Source: Microbacterium endophyticum (GTDB taxonomy: Bacteria > Actinomycetota > Actinomycetes > Actinomycetales > Microbacteriaceae). From it: a stretch of 64,000 nucleotides of DNA. Shown one piece after another: positions 40,644 through 50,719 of this stretch (position 1 is its first letter; every line of letters begins with the position of its first letter). The translations under genes and the position numbers were made by a program. The DNA lies in assembly GCF_011047135.1 (NCBI RefSeq), contig NZ_CP049255.1:744001-808000 (forward strand), read 5' to 3'. The notes beneath the pieces are model-generated. The model was given only the letters and a program-made list of their open reading frames with translations. It was not told where the DNA came from and searched no databases.

Positions 40644-41119
40644 CGGGTGCTCTCTGTTGAAATGACAGGGTCGGATGCTGCGGCCGCTTCACGGGTCGCG
40701 AGGTAATTTTTGATGTCGCGCGCAACGATCGCTTCCATCACGAAGGACAGGAAAGGAACGACACCGCCGGCGGCGAGGATCAAGAACCGCCACAGCGACC
40801 AGCGCATGAGGCTCCAAATCCGGAAGCACGCGAAGAGGTACACGACGTAGAACCAGCCGTGCACGATCAGGATGCCGAGCGAGAGGTTCACACCATCACC
40901 TGTTGAGACGAGTTCCCCGTCGATGCCGGGGATGACGGGCGCGAGCCAAAGGAACCCACCCGAGCCACCGGCGAAAACTTCCACGCGCAGCGGGGTGTAC
41001 TTCAGGATCATCTCGGTGACGAGCAGCAGCAGGCCGATACCGGTGATGACCGAGCAGATCTGGTAGAACTTCAGCGCGCTGCGAATCGCCGGAAACGAGG
41101 CGAGTTTGGGGGCAGCCAT
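40640..41119 (-). CDS. DUF3817 family membrane protein
   Basis: 159 aa with three to four hydrophobic segments (starting at about 15-40) and the family features [18 protein letters not shown] and [16 protein letters not shown]. It belongs to DUF3817, small integral membrane proteins often linked to guaA in actinobacteria; function unknown. A TAGGAT box ends seven bases before the ATG at 41119, favouring this start over ATG 41128. Confidence 0.8.
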   Translation of the reverse strand: MAAPKLASFPAIRSALKFYQICSVITGIGLLLLVTEMILKYTPLRVEVFAGGSGGFLWLAPVIPGIDGELVSTGDGVNLSLGILIVHGWFYVVYLFACFRIWSLMRWSLWRFLILAAGGVVPFLSFVMEAIVARDIKNYLATREAAAASDPVISTESTR

Positions 41120-41126
41120 GTCGTCC

Positions 41127-41132
41127 ATCCTA
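41127..41132 (-). promoter_or_regulatory. -10 element before the DUF3817 gene
   Basis: TAGGAT, seven bases, ATG at 41119. It could drive DUF3817-guaA. Confidence 0.4.
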
Positions 41133-41164
41133 CCCGCGACCACGGCACTGCCCGGGCCGTCGAC

Positions 41165-41995
41165 CTAGGCGCTCTCGGCCTCTTCGAGGTCTTCGACTTC
41201 TTTCTCCCACGCGTCTTTCGCGAGGCGATACCAGAGGTAGAAAGCAAAGCCCGCAAACACAGCCCACTCGACCGCGTAGAAGATGTTCAGCCAGTTGACG
41301 CTGGATCCCTGATCGGGTGCCGGAGATGAGATGTCGGTCAGGTCGCCCAGCGGCTCGTCCAGCGTGAAATACGGTCGGTAAACGTCGAGGTCGGCTACAT
41401 CGTGCCAACGCCCGAGCAGCACGGCAGGAGACATCCGTTCCATCACCTGCGGGTCATCTGCCGGTGGCAACAATTGCCCCTCATCGGAAATGATGCGTCC
41501 GGTGAAGTCAGCAATCGCGTTCGGGTTCGCGGCCGCCTCGGCGGAGAGCGCGGATGCCGCATCCTCAGCTTCTTGGAGCGTTTCCGCCCACCCGACCGCC
41601 GCCGCGATAGACACCGGCTGGTCGACGAGTCCGGTGGTTTCTTCGGTGAGTCTCAGCTGACCGGTCACCCAATATCCCTCGGCACCATCGTTGTAGCGCG
41701 ACGATACGACGAGAAAATCTTCGGGAATCCACGAACCTGATACCGCAACGCGCTGACCAACGAGCGGCTCGGGAAGATACTCACCCGGCTGCACGACTTC
41801 GTCGATGGGGAGCACCTGTTCGGTGGCCCCCTCTTCGCGCGGGTTGACGTCGATCGCGCGCGAAAGCTGCCACTGCCCTAACCACGCGAAAATGCCCGCG
41901 ACAACCAGGCACAGCACGAGCATTCCGATCCAGCGTGCGCGCAGCATCACTTCGCGCAGCGTCGGCGGAAATACCTCAGACTCGGTAATGGTCAT
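41165..41995 (-). CDS. SURF1 family protein (cytochrome oxidase assembly)
   Basis: 276 aa. Two membrane helices, at about 28-48 and 240-258, flank a ~190-residue external domain; GQRVAVSGSWIPEDFLVVSSR and GYWVTGQLRL fit the SURF1 pattern. In bacteria it helps insert haem a into cytochrome c oxidase. The charged C-terminal tail is typical of actinobacteria. It is seven bases before guaB3 and on the same strand, so it may share that transcript. Confidence 0.87.
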   Translation of the reverse strand: MTITESEVFPPTLREVMLRARWIGMLVLCLVVAGIFAWLGQWQLSRAIDVNPREEGATEQVLPIDEVVQPGEYLPEPLVGQRVAVSGSWIPEDFLVVSSRYNDGAEGYWVTGQLRLTEETTGLVDQPVSIAAAVGWAETLQEAEDAASALSAEAAANPNAIADFTGRIISDEGQLLPPADDPQVMERMSPAVLLGRWHDVADLDVYRPYFTLDEPLGDLTDISSPAPDQGSSVNWLNIFYAVEWAVFAGFAFYLWYRLAKDAWEKEVEDLEEAESA

Positions 41996-42002
41996 GCAGC
42001 AC

Positions 42003-43118
42003 TCACAAGTCGTAGGGCGCTACGACCACGTCGACCCGCTGAAACTCTTTGAGATCGGAGTACCCGGTGGTTGCCATCGACTTGCGGAGCGCACCAATGA
42101 GGTTCGCCGTCCCATCTGCCACGGGAGCCGGTCCGTACAGCACGGCTTCGAGTGTTCCGACACGGTCGACCTTCACGCGGTGCCCGCGGGGAAGCTTGGG
42201 GTGGTGGGCCTCGGGACCCCAGTGGTAGCCCTGGCCCGGCGCGTCGGTGGCTCGCGCCAGCGCGACGCCGAGCATGACGGCATCGGCGCCCATAGCGAGC
42301 GCCTTCACGATGTCACCCGATGTCCCAACGCCGCCATCAGCGATGACGTGCACGTAGCGTCCGCCCGACTCATCGAGGTAGTCACGGCGAGCACCCGCGA
42401 CCTCGGCGACAGCCGTTGCCATGGGCGCGTGCAGACCGAGAACAGCGCGTGTTGTCGACGCGGCTCCCCCGCCGAACCCGACGAGCACACCGGCGGCACC
42501 CGTCCGCATGAGGTGCAGAGCCGCGGTGTAGGTTGCAGCACCACCTACGATGACCGGAACGTCGAGGTCGTAGATGAACTTCTTGAGGTTGAGAGGTGCA
42601 TGCACGGATGACACGTGCTCAGCCGAAACCGTCGTGCCCCGAATGACGAAGAGGTCGACACCGGCAGCCACCACGGTCTCGTACAGATCCTGTGTGCGCT
42701 GAGGCGTCAACGCCCCCGCAACGGTAACGCCGGCAGCGCGAATCTCGGCGAGACGGTCGCGGACAAGCTCAGGTTTGATCGGTTCGGAGTAAAGCTCCTG
42801 CATCCGTCTCGTCGCTTCGGTGTCGGGTAGCGAAGCAATCTCGGCAAGGAGCGGCTCTGGGTCGTCATAGCGCGTCCAGAGACCTTCGAGATCAAGCACC
42901 CCGAGTCCGCCGAGTTGACCGAGCATGATCGCTGTCTTTGGGCTCACAACGGAGTCCATCGGCGCACCGAGCACCGGGATGTCGAACTGGAACGCGTCAA
43001 TCGTCCACGCCGTCGACACGTCTTCGGGGTTGCGGGTACGCCTTGAGGGCACCACCGCGAGGTCGTCGAACGTGTATGCCCGCCGAGCGCGCTTGGCGCG
43101 GCCGATTTCGATCTCCAT
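42003..43118 (-). CDS. GuaB3 family IMP dehydrogenase-related protein
   Basis: 371 aa TIM barrel without CBS domains. The ATG at 43118 has GGAAGG six bases upstream. The active-site loop that reads G-x-G-S-x-C-T-T-R in GuaB reads GGGAASTTR here, so the catalytic Cys is replaced by Ser; the flap region is also shortened. The phosphate-binding GGAATYTAAL and [26 protein letters not shown] parts are kept. It probably binds a purine nucleotide but does not perform the normal IMP dehydrogenase reaction. Confidence 0.88.
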   Translation of the reverse strand: MEIEIGRAKRARRAYTFDDLAVVPSRRTRNPEDVSTAWTIDAFQFDIPVLGAPMDSVVSPKTAIMLGQLGGLGVLDLEGLWTRYDDPEPLLAEIASLPDTEATRRMQELYSEPIKPELVRDRLAEIRAAGVTVAGALTPQRTQDLYETVVAAGVDLFVIRGTTVSAEHVSSVHAPLNLKKFIYDLDVPVIVGGAATYTAALHLMRTGAAGVLVGFGGGAASTTRAVLGLHAPMATAVAEVAGARRDYLDESGGRYVHVIADGGVGTSGDIVKALAMGADAVMLGVALARATDAPGQGYHWGPEAHHPKLPRGHRVKVDRVGTLEAVLYGPAPVADGTANLIGALRKSMATTGYSDLKEFQRVDVVVAPYDL

Positions 43119-43192
43119 GTTCACCCTTCCAGCCTAGCCGCCACCGGCATCCGCCCTCGCGTCCACGCTCTCCGACGGAAATCTCCCCCCGC

Positions 43193-43260
43193 CGAGGGGT
43201 CACAACACGCCGCATGCGATCACCGCGAGCGGTTTCATTGCGGCGTGTTGCGACCCCTCG
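43193..43260. repeat. Inverted repeat family B, copy 2
   Basis: 22-bp arms (43193-43214 and 43239-43260, one mismatch) with the core CAACACGCCGCA and a 24-bp spacer. It matches the copy at 16342-16409 in arm sequence and spacer length. It lies between the guaB3 start and the guaB end. Confidence 0.88.
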
Positions 43261-43311
43261 CGGGTAGGTAAAGAGGGTCGCTCCGCGGGGACGAGGCGGG
43301 CGGGGGGCGGT

Positions 43312-44883
<1,572 letters not shown>

Positions 44884-45039
44884 CTAATTCTAAGCGCCTG
44901 CGACGCGTGTTAATTCCCGAGTTAGCCGCGTCTTTTCGGGGTACCCGGCCGGTCTTTTAGAACTCAGTCCAATATCGATTCCACAATCGGTGGCAGCGGT
45001 TCCACGACGGAAACACCGCGGACACATTACGCTCATACT

Positions 45040-45063
45040 GTTTTCGTCAAAGTCGACGAAAAC
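45040..45063. promoter_or_regulatory. Inverted repeat upstream of livH, possible operator
   Basis: GTTTTCGTC (45040-45048) and GACGAAAAC (45055-45063) with a 6-bp spacer, 37 bases before the livH start and just after a CATACT box at 45034-45039. The position near the expected transcription start suits a repressor site. The rest of 44815-45099 shows only promoter-like AT-richer sequence. Confidence 0.45.
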
Positions 45064-45099
45064 CGTCGCTAAACGGTGGCCGAGCCACCTGGAGGATCA

Positions 45100-46419
45100 G
45101 TGAGGCCCACGACAACCGCGCATCGCCTTTGGCGACGCCCAGTTATGACAGCGCTCTTTGGCGTCGTCGCCGCGATATTGCTTGCACTCCTCGCGCTCCC
45201 ATCGACCGCGATGGCAGCAGAAGATGACCCGTATCGCATCAGCGGCAACGTTCAACTCGACGGCGAGCCTCTTGAAGGCGTCGCTCTTACCATCGACGGC
45301 CCAGGGGGTGCGCAAGAAGTCGAGACCGATGAAAACGGTCAATGGTCGGTCCAGGTTCCGGATCGGGGCGAGACGTACTCTGTCGTCCTCGATGAGGACA
45401 CCCTGCCTGAGGGCATAGCTGTTGTCGACGACACGGACGCTCCCAACGAAAAAGAGGTCGAGATGGGAGCCGGCGGTCGTGTGACCGTCAACTTCTTCAT
45501 CGGTGAGGGCGAGCGAAACGTGACGAGCTTCACGGACCAGCTTGTTCAGCGCATCGTGCAAGGGCTGAGTTTCGGCCTCATGCTCGGCCTCGCTGCCGTC
45601 GGTCTGACGCTCGTCTACGGCACGACCGGGATCTCGAACTTCGCGCAGGGCGAGATGGTGACTTTTGGAGCGATCGCTGGCCTCTTCTTGGTTGGGCCGG
45701 CAAGCCTTGCCCTTCCATGGTGGTTGGGTTACCCACTTGCCATTGTGCTGAGTGCGATTCTCGGGCTGATTCTCGACGTCATAATTTGGCGCCCGCTACG
45801 AAGAAGGCGAGTCGGCGTCGTCCAGCTCATGATCGTGAGCATTGGTTTGTCGCTTGCGCTGCGTTATATCTTCCAGTTCTTCATCGGTGGTGGGACTCTG
45901 CAGTTGCCATATTCGTCGGCACCCAAGATCGCCCTCTTCGGCGTCGTTCAAATGAGCGTGATCGATATGGTCTCGATCGGGATCTCGATTGTTGTCATCG
46001 GCGCCTTCGGCGTGTGGCTTACCCGGTCTCGTCTCGGCAAGGCGACGCGCGCCATCTCTGACAACCCCTCGCTCGCGGCGGCATCCGGTATCGATGTCGA
46101 CTTCGTCGTACGAGTGGTCTGGATCGTCTCGGGTGCTCTCGCCGGCCTCGCCGGGATTCTGTACGCGTACTACCGACCGGGTATCAAATGGGACATGGGT
46201 GCACAGCTCTTGCTGCTGATGTTCGCCGCGGTGATTCTCGGTGGCCTCGGAACCGCGATGGGAGCGCTCGTCGGAGCCATCATCGTCGGACTCCTCGTTG
46301 AGGTATCGAGTCTTTGGATACCTGCTGACCTCAAATATGCAAGCGCCCTGTTCGTGCTCATCGTCATCCTGCTGTTCAGACCACAGGGCATCCTCGGCCG
46401 TCGCGAGAGAATAGGTTAG
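45100..46419 (+). CDS. livH: Branched-chain amino acid-type ABC permease with secreted-type N-domain
   Basis: 439 aa from the GTG at 45100, with GGAGG four bases upstream (an in-frame GTG at 45076 lacks one). A signal peptide-like segment (about 15-42, ending TAMAAEDD) is followed by a ~85-residue beta-sandwich of the carboxypeptidase-regulatory/Cna-B type (ISGNVQLDGEPLEGVALTIDG). A normal LivH permease begins at about residue 145 (IVQGLSFGLMLGLAAVGLTLVYGTTGISNFAQGEM). The extra domain would sit outside the membrane next to the binding protein. First gene of livHMGF. Confidence 0.9.
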   Translation: MRPTTTAHRLWRRPVMTALFGVVAAILLALLALPSTAMAAEDDPYRISGNVQLDGEPLEGVALTIDGPGGAQEVETDENGQWSVQVPDRGETYSVVLDEDTLPEGIAVVDDTDAPNEKEVEMGAGGRVTVNFFIGEGERNVTSFTDQLVQRIVQGLSFGLMLGLAAVGLTLVYGTTGISNFAQGEMVTFGAIAGLFLVGPASLALPWWLGYPLAIVLSAILGLILDVIIWRPLRRRRVGVVQLMIVSIGLSLALRYIFQFFIGGGTLQLPYSSAPKIALFGVVQMSVIDMVSIGISIVVIGAFGVWLTRSRLGKATRAISDNPSLAAASGIDVDFVVRVVWIVSGALAGLAGILYAYYRPGIKWDMGAQLLLLMFAAVILGGLGTAMGALVGAIIVGLLVEVSSLWIPADLKYASALFVLIVILLFRPQGILGRRERIG

Positions 46420-46428
46420 GCGAAACTC

Positions 46429-47409
46429 ATGGACTGGCTTCAAATCCTCTCGAATACCGGCTCCTCGATTCTGAGCCCGGCAACAATCGCCTACGCGCTC
46501 GCAGCCCTCGGCCTGGCCGTGCACTTCGGCTACGCCGGCCTCATCAACATGGGTATCGCCGGCTTCATGGCGATGGGTGCCTATGGCTACGCCATTTCGA
46601 TCCTGTCGTTCAACTTTCCGTGGTGGCTGGCAGCTCTCGTCGGACTCGGAGCTGCGGCCATCTTCGCCCTGATCCTCGGTATTCCCACGCTCCGACTGCG
46701 CGGGGACTATCTGGCTATCGTGACTATTGCTGCCGCAGAAGTTGTGCGCTTGTTGTTCCTCACGACAGCTTTCGATGATGTCACCGGATCGGCAGACGGG
46801 CTCAGCGGGTATCACTCGAGCTTTCGGGCGATGAATCCGATTCCCGATGGCACGTACGGCTTCGGCCCCTGGACCTATAACGAAAACCAGTGGTGGGTGC
46901 GAATCGTCGGCCTCCTGACGCTCGCTATCGCAGCCCTCGTGGTCTGGATGCTGATGCGGAGCCCCTGGGGTCGAGCGATGAAGGGCATTCGTGAAGACGA
47001 GGATGCGGTTCGCTCACTCGGCAAGAACGTGTACGCGTACAAGATGCAGTCGCTCGTGCTCGGTGGTGTGATCGCTGCCGCGGGTGGAATCATCTACGCA
47101 ATGCCTTCGGCCGTGAGCCCCGGTGTCTACGTGACATCGCTGACGTTCTTCGTGTGGACAGCTCTTCTACTCGGAGGCGCCGCAACAGTGTTCGGCCCGC
47201 TACTCGGTTCGCTGATCTTCTGGGTACTGCAGACGTTCCTCTCGAACGTGCTTCCCGCGATGGTGGCGGCCGGCATCCTGCCGTTCATGTCACAGATTCA
47301 GGCGAGCACCTTGCGCTTCATCCTGGTAGGCGTTGCCTTGATGTTGCTCGTGATCTTCATGCCGCAGGGCATCCTCGGCAACAAGAAGGAGCTGACCTTT
47401 GTCAAGTGA
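46429..47409 (+). CDS. livM: Branched-chain amino acid-type ABC permease
   Basis: 326 aa with about nine helices and the LivM signatures HFGYAGLINMGIAGFMAMGAYGYA and WGRAMKGIREDEDAVRSLGKNVYAYKMQS, the latter being the coupling loop that contacts the ATPases. It forms the channel with LivH. The last codons overlap the start of livG, where a 15-bp tandem repeat begins. Confidence 0.93.
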   Translation: MDWLQILSNTGSSILSPATIAYALAALGLAVHFGYAGLINMGIAGFMAMGAYGYAISILSFNFPWWLAALVGLGAAAIFALILGIPTLRLRGDYLAIVTIAAAEVVRLLFLTTAFDDVTGSADGLSGYHSSFRAMNPIPDGTYGFGPWTYNENQWWVRIVGLLTLAIAALVVWMLMRSPWGRAMKGIREDEDAVRSLGKNVYAYKMQSLVLGGVIAAAGGIIYAMPSAVSPGVYVTSLTFFVWTALLLGGAATVFGPLLGSLIFWVLQTFLSNVLPAMVAAGILPFMSQIQASTLRFILVGVALMLLVIFMPQGILGNKKELTFVK

Positions 47410-48421
47410 AGATGTGTCAAGTGAAGATGTGTCAAGTGAAAAAGTGCCGACGACCACCGGCCTGATTGCACGTCCGAAAACGACCGGGCTGCACGTCGGC
47501 GATGCGGTGCCGGGGGTGGCGAAAACCGATCCGATCATCATCGCTGACGGCGTTGTTCGCTCGTTCGGCGGCGTGACCGCCGTCGACGTCGATCATCTCG
47601 AAATCCCCCGCGGCGCCATCACCGCCCTGATCGGACCGAACGGTGCGGGTAAAACTACGCTGTTCAACCTGCTCACGGGTTTCGACAAGCCGAACGCCGG
47701 TAAGTGGAGCTTCGATGGCAAGCCGCTCGGAAACGTGGCGGCATTCAAGGTTGCACGGATGGGCCTGGTCCGCACTTTCCAGCTCACGAAAGCGTTGGGG
47801 CTCCTTACGGTCCTCGACAACATGAAGCTCGGCGCCACGGGCCAAAAGGGTGAGAAGTTCTGGGCCAGCATGGTTCCATGGATCTGGCGCAAGCAAGATC
47901 AAGCCATCGAAGAACGCGCAATGGTTCTGCTCGCCAAGTTCAAGCTCGACACGAAAGCTCAGGACTACGCGGCCAGTCTCTCGGGTGGGCAGCGAAAGCT
48001 CCTCGAGATGGCACGCTCGCTCATGACCCAGCCAGAACTCGTGATGCTCGACGAGCCGATGGCCGGCGTCAACCCGGCACTCACCGAGTCGCTCCTCGAT
48101 CACATCCTCGATTTGAAAGAAGAGGGCATGACAGTGCTCTTCGTCGAGCACGACATGCACATGGTGCGCCATATTGCTGACTGGGTCGTCGTCATGGCAG
48201 AGGGCCGGATCGTTGCCGAGGGTGACCCAGTTTCGGTGATGAAGAACCCAGCCGTTGTCGATGCGTACCTCGGCGCTCACCAAGAGGTGGACCTCGGAGT
48301 ACTCACCGGACGCGTCACAGAAGCAGAAGCGAACGGCACCTCGGGCTTGCCAGGTAGCTCGGGTATCACGGCAGCCGCGATCGTGGCCGAGGGACAGGCC
48401 GAAGAGGAGAACAACAAGTGA
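47399..48421 (+). CDS. livG: Branched-chain amino acid-type ABC ATPase
   Basis: 340 aa, longer than the usual ~255. Walker A GPNGAGKTT, signature LSGGQRKLLEMARSLM, Walker B LVMLDEPMAGVNP. The start is TTG with AAGGAG seven bases upstream. The N-terminus is a triple repeat S-S-E-D-V encoded by a 15-bp tandem repeat, with in-frame GTG codons at 47414, 47429 and 47444 that could also serve as starts. A Gly/Ser/Ala/Glu-rich 45-residue C-terminal tail follows the ATPase domain; its role is unknown. Confidence 0.92.
   Translation: MSSEDVSSEDVSSEKVPTTTGLIARPKTTGLHVGDAVPGVAKTDPIIIADGVVRSFGGVTAVDVDHLEIPRGAITALIGPNGAGKTTLFNLLTGFDKPNAGKWSFDGKPLGNVAAFKVARMGLVRTFQLTKALGLLTVLDNMKLGATGQKGEKFWASMVPWIWRKQDQAIEERAMVLLAKFKLDTKAQDYAASLSGGQRKLLEMARSLMTQPELVMLDEPMAGVNPALTESLLDHILDLKEEGMTVLFVEHDMHMVRHIADWVVVMAEGRIVAEGDPVSVMKNPAVVDAYLGAHQEVDLGVLTGRVTEAEANGTSGLPGSSGITAAAIVAEGQAEEENNK
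47401..47445 (+). repeat. 15-bp tandem repeat at the livM/livG junction
   Basis: Two identical copies of GTCAAGTGAAGATGT (47401-47415, 47416-47430) and a third with two changes (47431-47445). It contains the livM stop codon and the first codons of livG. Confidence 0.92.
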
Positions 48422-49158
48422 GCACATCTACGGCCACCGCCACTCCTGTTGTACACGTCGACGACGTGCACGCCGGCTACTTACCCGGGGTCAACATCCT
48501 CAACGGTTGCTCTCTCACGGCATACCAGGGTGAGCTCATCGGCATCATCGGTCCGAACGGTGCCGGAAAGTCGACACTGCTGAAGGCAATATTCGGCCAG
48601 GTCAATGTTCGCTCGGGTGTCGTCACGCTGGGGGGCGATGACATCACGGGACTACCGGCAAACAAGCTCGTTGGGCGTGGAGTCGGTTTCATTCCCCAGA
48701 CCAACAACGTCTTTCCTACCCTCACGATCGAGGAAAACCTGCAGATGGGGCTCTATCAGAATCCCTCGGCGTACAAGGAACGACTTGAGTTCGTGACGGG
48801 CATCTTCGCAGAACTCGGCAAGCGCTTGAAACAGCGTGCGGGTTCACTGTCTGGTGGTGAGCGCCAGATGGTCGCCATGAGCCGGGCGCTCATGATGGAT
48901 CCGAAGGTTCTGCTCCTCGATGAGCCCTCTGCGGGGCTTTCCCCGGTTCGTCAGGATGAAGCGTTCATCCGCGTTTCGGAGATCAACAAGGCTGGTGTGA
49001 CCTGCATCATGGTCGAGCAGAATGCTCGCCGCTGCCTACAGATCTGCGACCGCGGCTATGTGCTCGATCAGGGACGCGACGCGTACACCGGTACCGGCCG
49101 TGAGCTCCTCAACGACTCGAAGGTCACCGAGCTCTACCTCGGCTCGCTCGGCGCATAA
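48418..49158 (+). CDS. livF: Branched-chain amino acid-type ABC ATPase
   Basis: 246 aa; Walker A GPNGAGKST, signature LSGGERQMVAMSRALM, Walker B VLLLDEPSAGLSP. GTG start overlapping the livG stop by four bases. Second ATPase of the importer; last gene of livHMGF, followed by a strong terminator. Confidence 0.95.
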   Translation: MSTSTATATPVVHVDDVHAGYLPGVNILNGCSLTAYQGELIGIIGPNGAGKSTLLKAIFGQVNVRSGVVTLGGDDITGLPANKLVGRGVGFIPQTNNVFPTLTIEENLQMGLYQNPSAYKERLEFVTGIFAELGKRLKQRAGSLSGGERQMVAMSRALMMDPKVLLLDEPSAGLSPVRQDEAFIRVSEINKAGVTCIMVEQNARRCLQICDRGYVLDQGRDAYTGTGRELLNDSKVTELYLGSLGA

Positions 49159-49173
49159 GCCCGCCAGAAGCTT

Positions 49174-49214
49174 AAGCTCCGCCACACGGTCATCATCGTG
49201 TGGCGGAGCTTTTT
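49174..49214 (+). terminator. Rho-independent terminator of livHMGF
   Basis: 15-bp perfect stem AAGCTCCGCCACACG with an 8-base loop and TTTTT at the end. Confidence 0.93.
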
Positions 49215-49237
49215 GCTGCGTCCTACAGCGCACAGCA

Positions 49238-49269
49238 CAGCGGCCCCGGTCCGAAGACCGGGGCCGCTG
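49238..49269 (-). terminator. Hairpin at the 3' end of livK
   Basis: 14-bp perfect stem (CAGCGGCCCCGGTC and its complement) around a CGAA tetraloop, 18 bases after the livK stop on the minus strand. No T-tract follows. Confidence 0.7.
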
Positions 49270-49287
49270 CTCTCGTGCGTGAGGGGC

Positions 49288-50559
49288 TTAGCCCTCGTAT
49301 GCCGAGTAGTTGTTGTCGTAGCCGAACTGGTAGATACCCACCGAAGCTTCGGTCGGGTCTCCCACATCGTCGAACGTGATCGGGCCGGAGACACCGTCGT
49401 AGTCGGCTGTTCCGCCGCCCAAGATGATGTCGGCGCAGTCGGAGTACGTGGTGCACTTCTCACCGTCGCCGCTGCCACCTGAAACCTCGATGAGCTTCTC
49501 AGCGATAGCGTCACTGTCGGTAGAACCAGCAGCGAGGCTAGCAAGAGCGAGCAGGATGACCGAGTCGAACGACTCGGCAGCGTAGCTGTACTCTTCCAGC
49601 GGGTCTTCGCCCTCCGACGCAACGAACTCGTCGAGCGCGCCAGTGAAGTCACCGATCGAGTCGATCGACAGGCCGGGAAGCGTGCCCTTGGCGCCGGTCA
49701 ACGAGCCCTCGGGGAACTCATCACCGAAGTTCGACAGGTTGCCGTCGACGAAGTAGAGCTTGTCGGACGGGAACTGTCCGAAGAGGCTCGGAAGAATCGT
49801 GGTGACCTCTTCGAACGTGATCAGCGCGATCGCGTCAGGGTCGGCCGCGAGAACTTCGCTCACCTGGGCGTCGAACGTGGTGTCACCGGTGTTGTAGGTG
49901 GTCGATGCGACAACCTCGCCGCCAGCGGCCTCGAACGCGTCGGTCACGTACTTGGCGAGTCCGGTTCCGTACGAGTCGTTGAGGACGATCATGCCCAGAG
50001 TCTGGTTGCCATCTTCAGCGATCAGGTTTCCGAGAACCTCACCCTGCAGCACGTCCGAGGGCGCGGTGCGGAAGTAGAGGCCGTTGTCGTCGTAGGTCGT
50101 GAATGCGTCAGACGTGTTGGCGGGCGAGAACTGGATGACGCCAGCACCCGTCACCTGGTCGATGAACTGCAGCGAGACACCCGATGATGCAGCGCCGATG
50201 ATGGCCGAGACGTCTTCGTTGAGAAGACGCGGGATCTCGGTCTCATATGCCTTGTTGTCGGTGTCACCCGAGTCACCGTAGACGACGTCCATCGAGAGAC
50301 CAGTGTCGGCAGATACTTCGTTGACCTGCGATGCGGCGTAAGCAACACCGGCTTCTTCGGGCGGGCCGAGGAATGCGAGGTTACCGGTCTGCGGCAGCGC
50401 CGTTCCGATCTTGAGGGTCATCTCTTCGCCGGCTTCGGGGGCTGACGATGATCCGCCGTCACCGGTGCTTGAGCAGCCGGCGAGGAAGAGCGCGCTGATT
50501 CCGACCACAGCGATACCGCTGATGGCCTTGCTCGAACGCGAACGAGTAAAGACGTTCAT
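49288..50559 (-). CDS. ABC transporter substrate-binding lipoprotein (LivK-like)
   Basis: 423 aa. Lipoprotein signal with the lipobox L-A-G-C (Cys29), then an acidic linker and a type I periplasmic binding fold of the Peripla_BP_6 family (LKIGTALPQTGNLAFLGPPEEAGVAYAASQVNE). AAGGAG lies just before the ATG at 50559. It is the likely solute receptor for livHMGF although encoded convergently. Branched-chain amino acids are the family default; other amides or urea are possible. Confidence 0.9.
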   Translation of the reverse strand: MNVFTRSRSSKAISGIAVVGISALFLAGCSSTGDGGSSSAPEAGEEMTLKIGTALPQTGNLAFLGPPEEAGVAYAASQVNEVSADTGLSMDVVYGDSGDTDNKAYETEIPRLLNEDVSAIIGAASSGVSLQFIDQVTGAGVIQFSPANTSDAFTTYDDNGLYFRTAPSDVLQGEVLGNLIAEDGNQTLGMIVLNDSYGTGLAKYVTDAFEAAGGEVVASTTYNTGDTTFDAQVSEVLAADPDAIALITFEEVTTILPSLFGQFPSDKLYFVDGNLSNFGDEFPEGSLTGAKGTLPGLSIDSIGDFTGALDEFVASEGEDPLEEYSYAAESFDSVILLALASLAAGSTDSDAIAEKLIEVSGGSGDGEKCTTYSDCADIILGGGTADYDGVSGPITFDDVGDPTEASVGIYQFGYDNNYSAYEG

Positions 50560-50719
50560 AGTGCTCCTTGCTGTGTACATACAGGCGTCCGGCTCACAGA
50601 ACCGGACTCGATGTCCTTCACAGTAACGAGCGGGAGCGCACCTCAGTGTTGCGGTGCGTTAACGATGTGAAACAACCAGGTCACAGACGCATAACAGCGC
50701 CTGTCAGATGCGTCTCGAT

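Noticed and set aside
45796..46815. 339-codon minus-strand frame over livH/livM
   Set aside because: Antisense of two conserved permease genes; Glu/Asp/His-rich composition typical of shadows.
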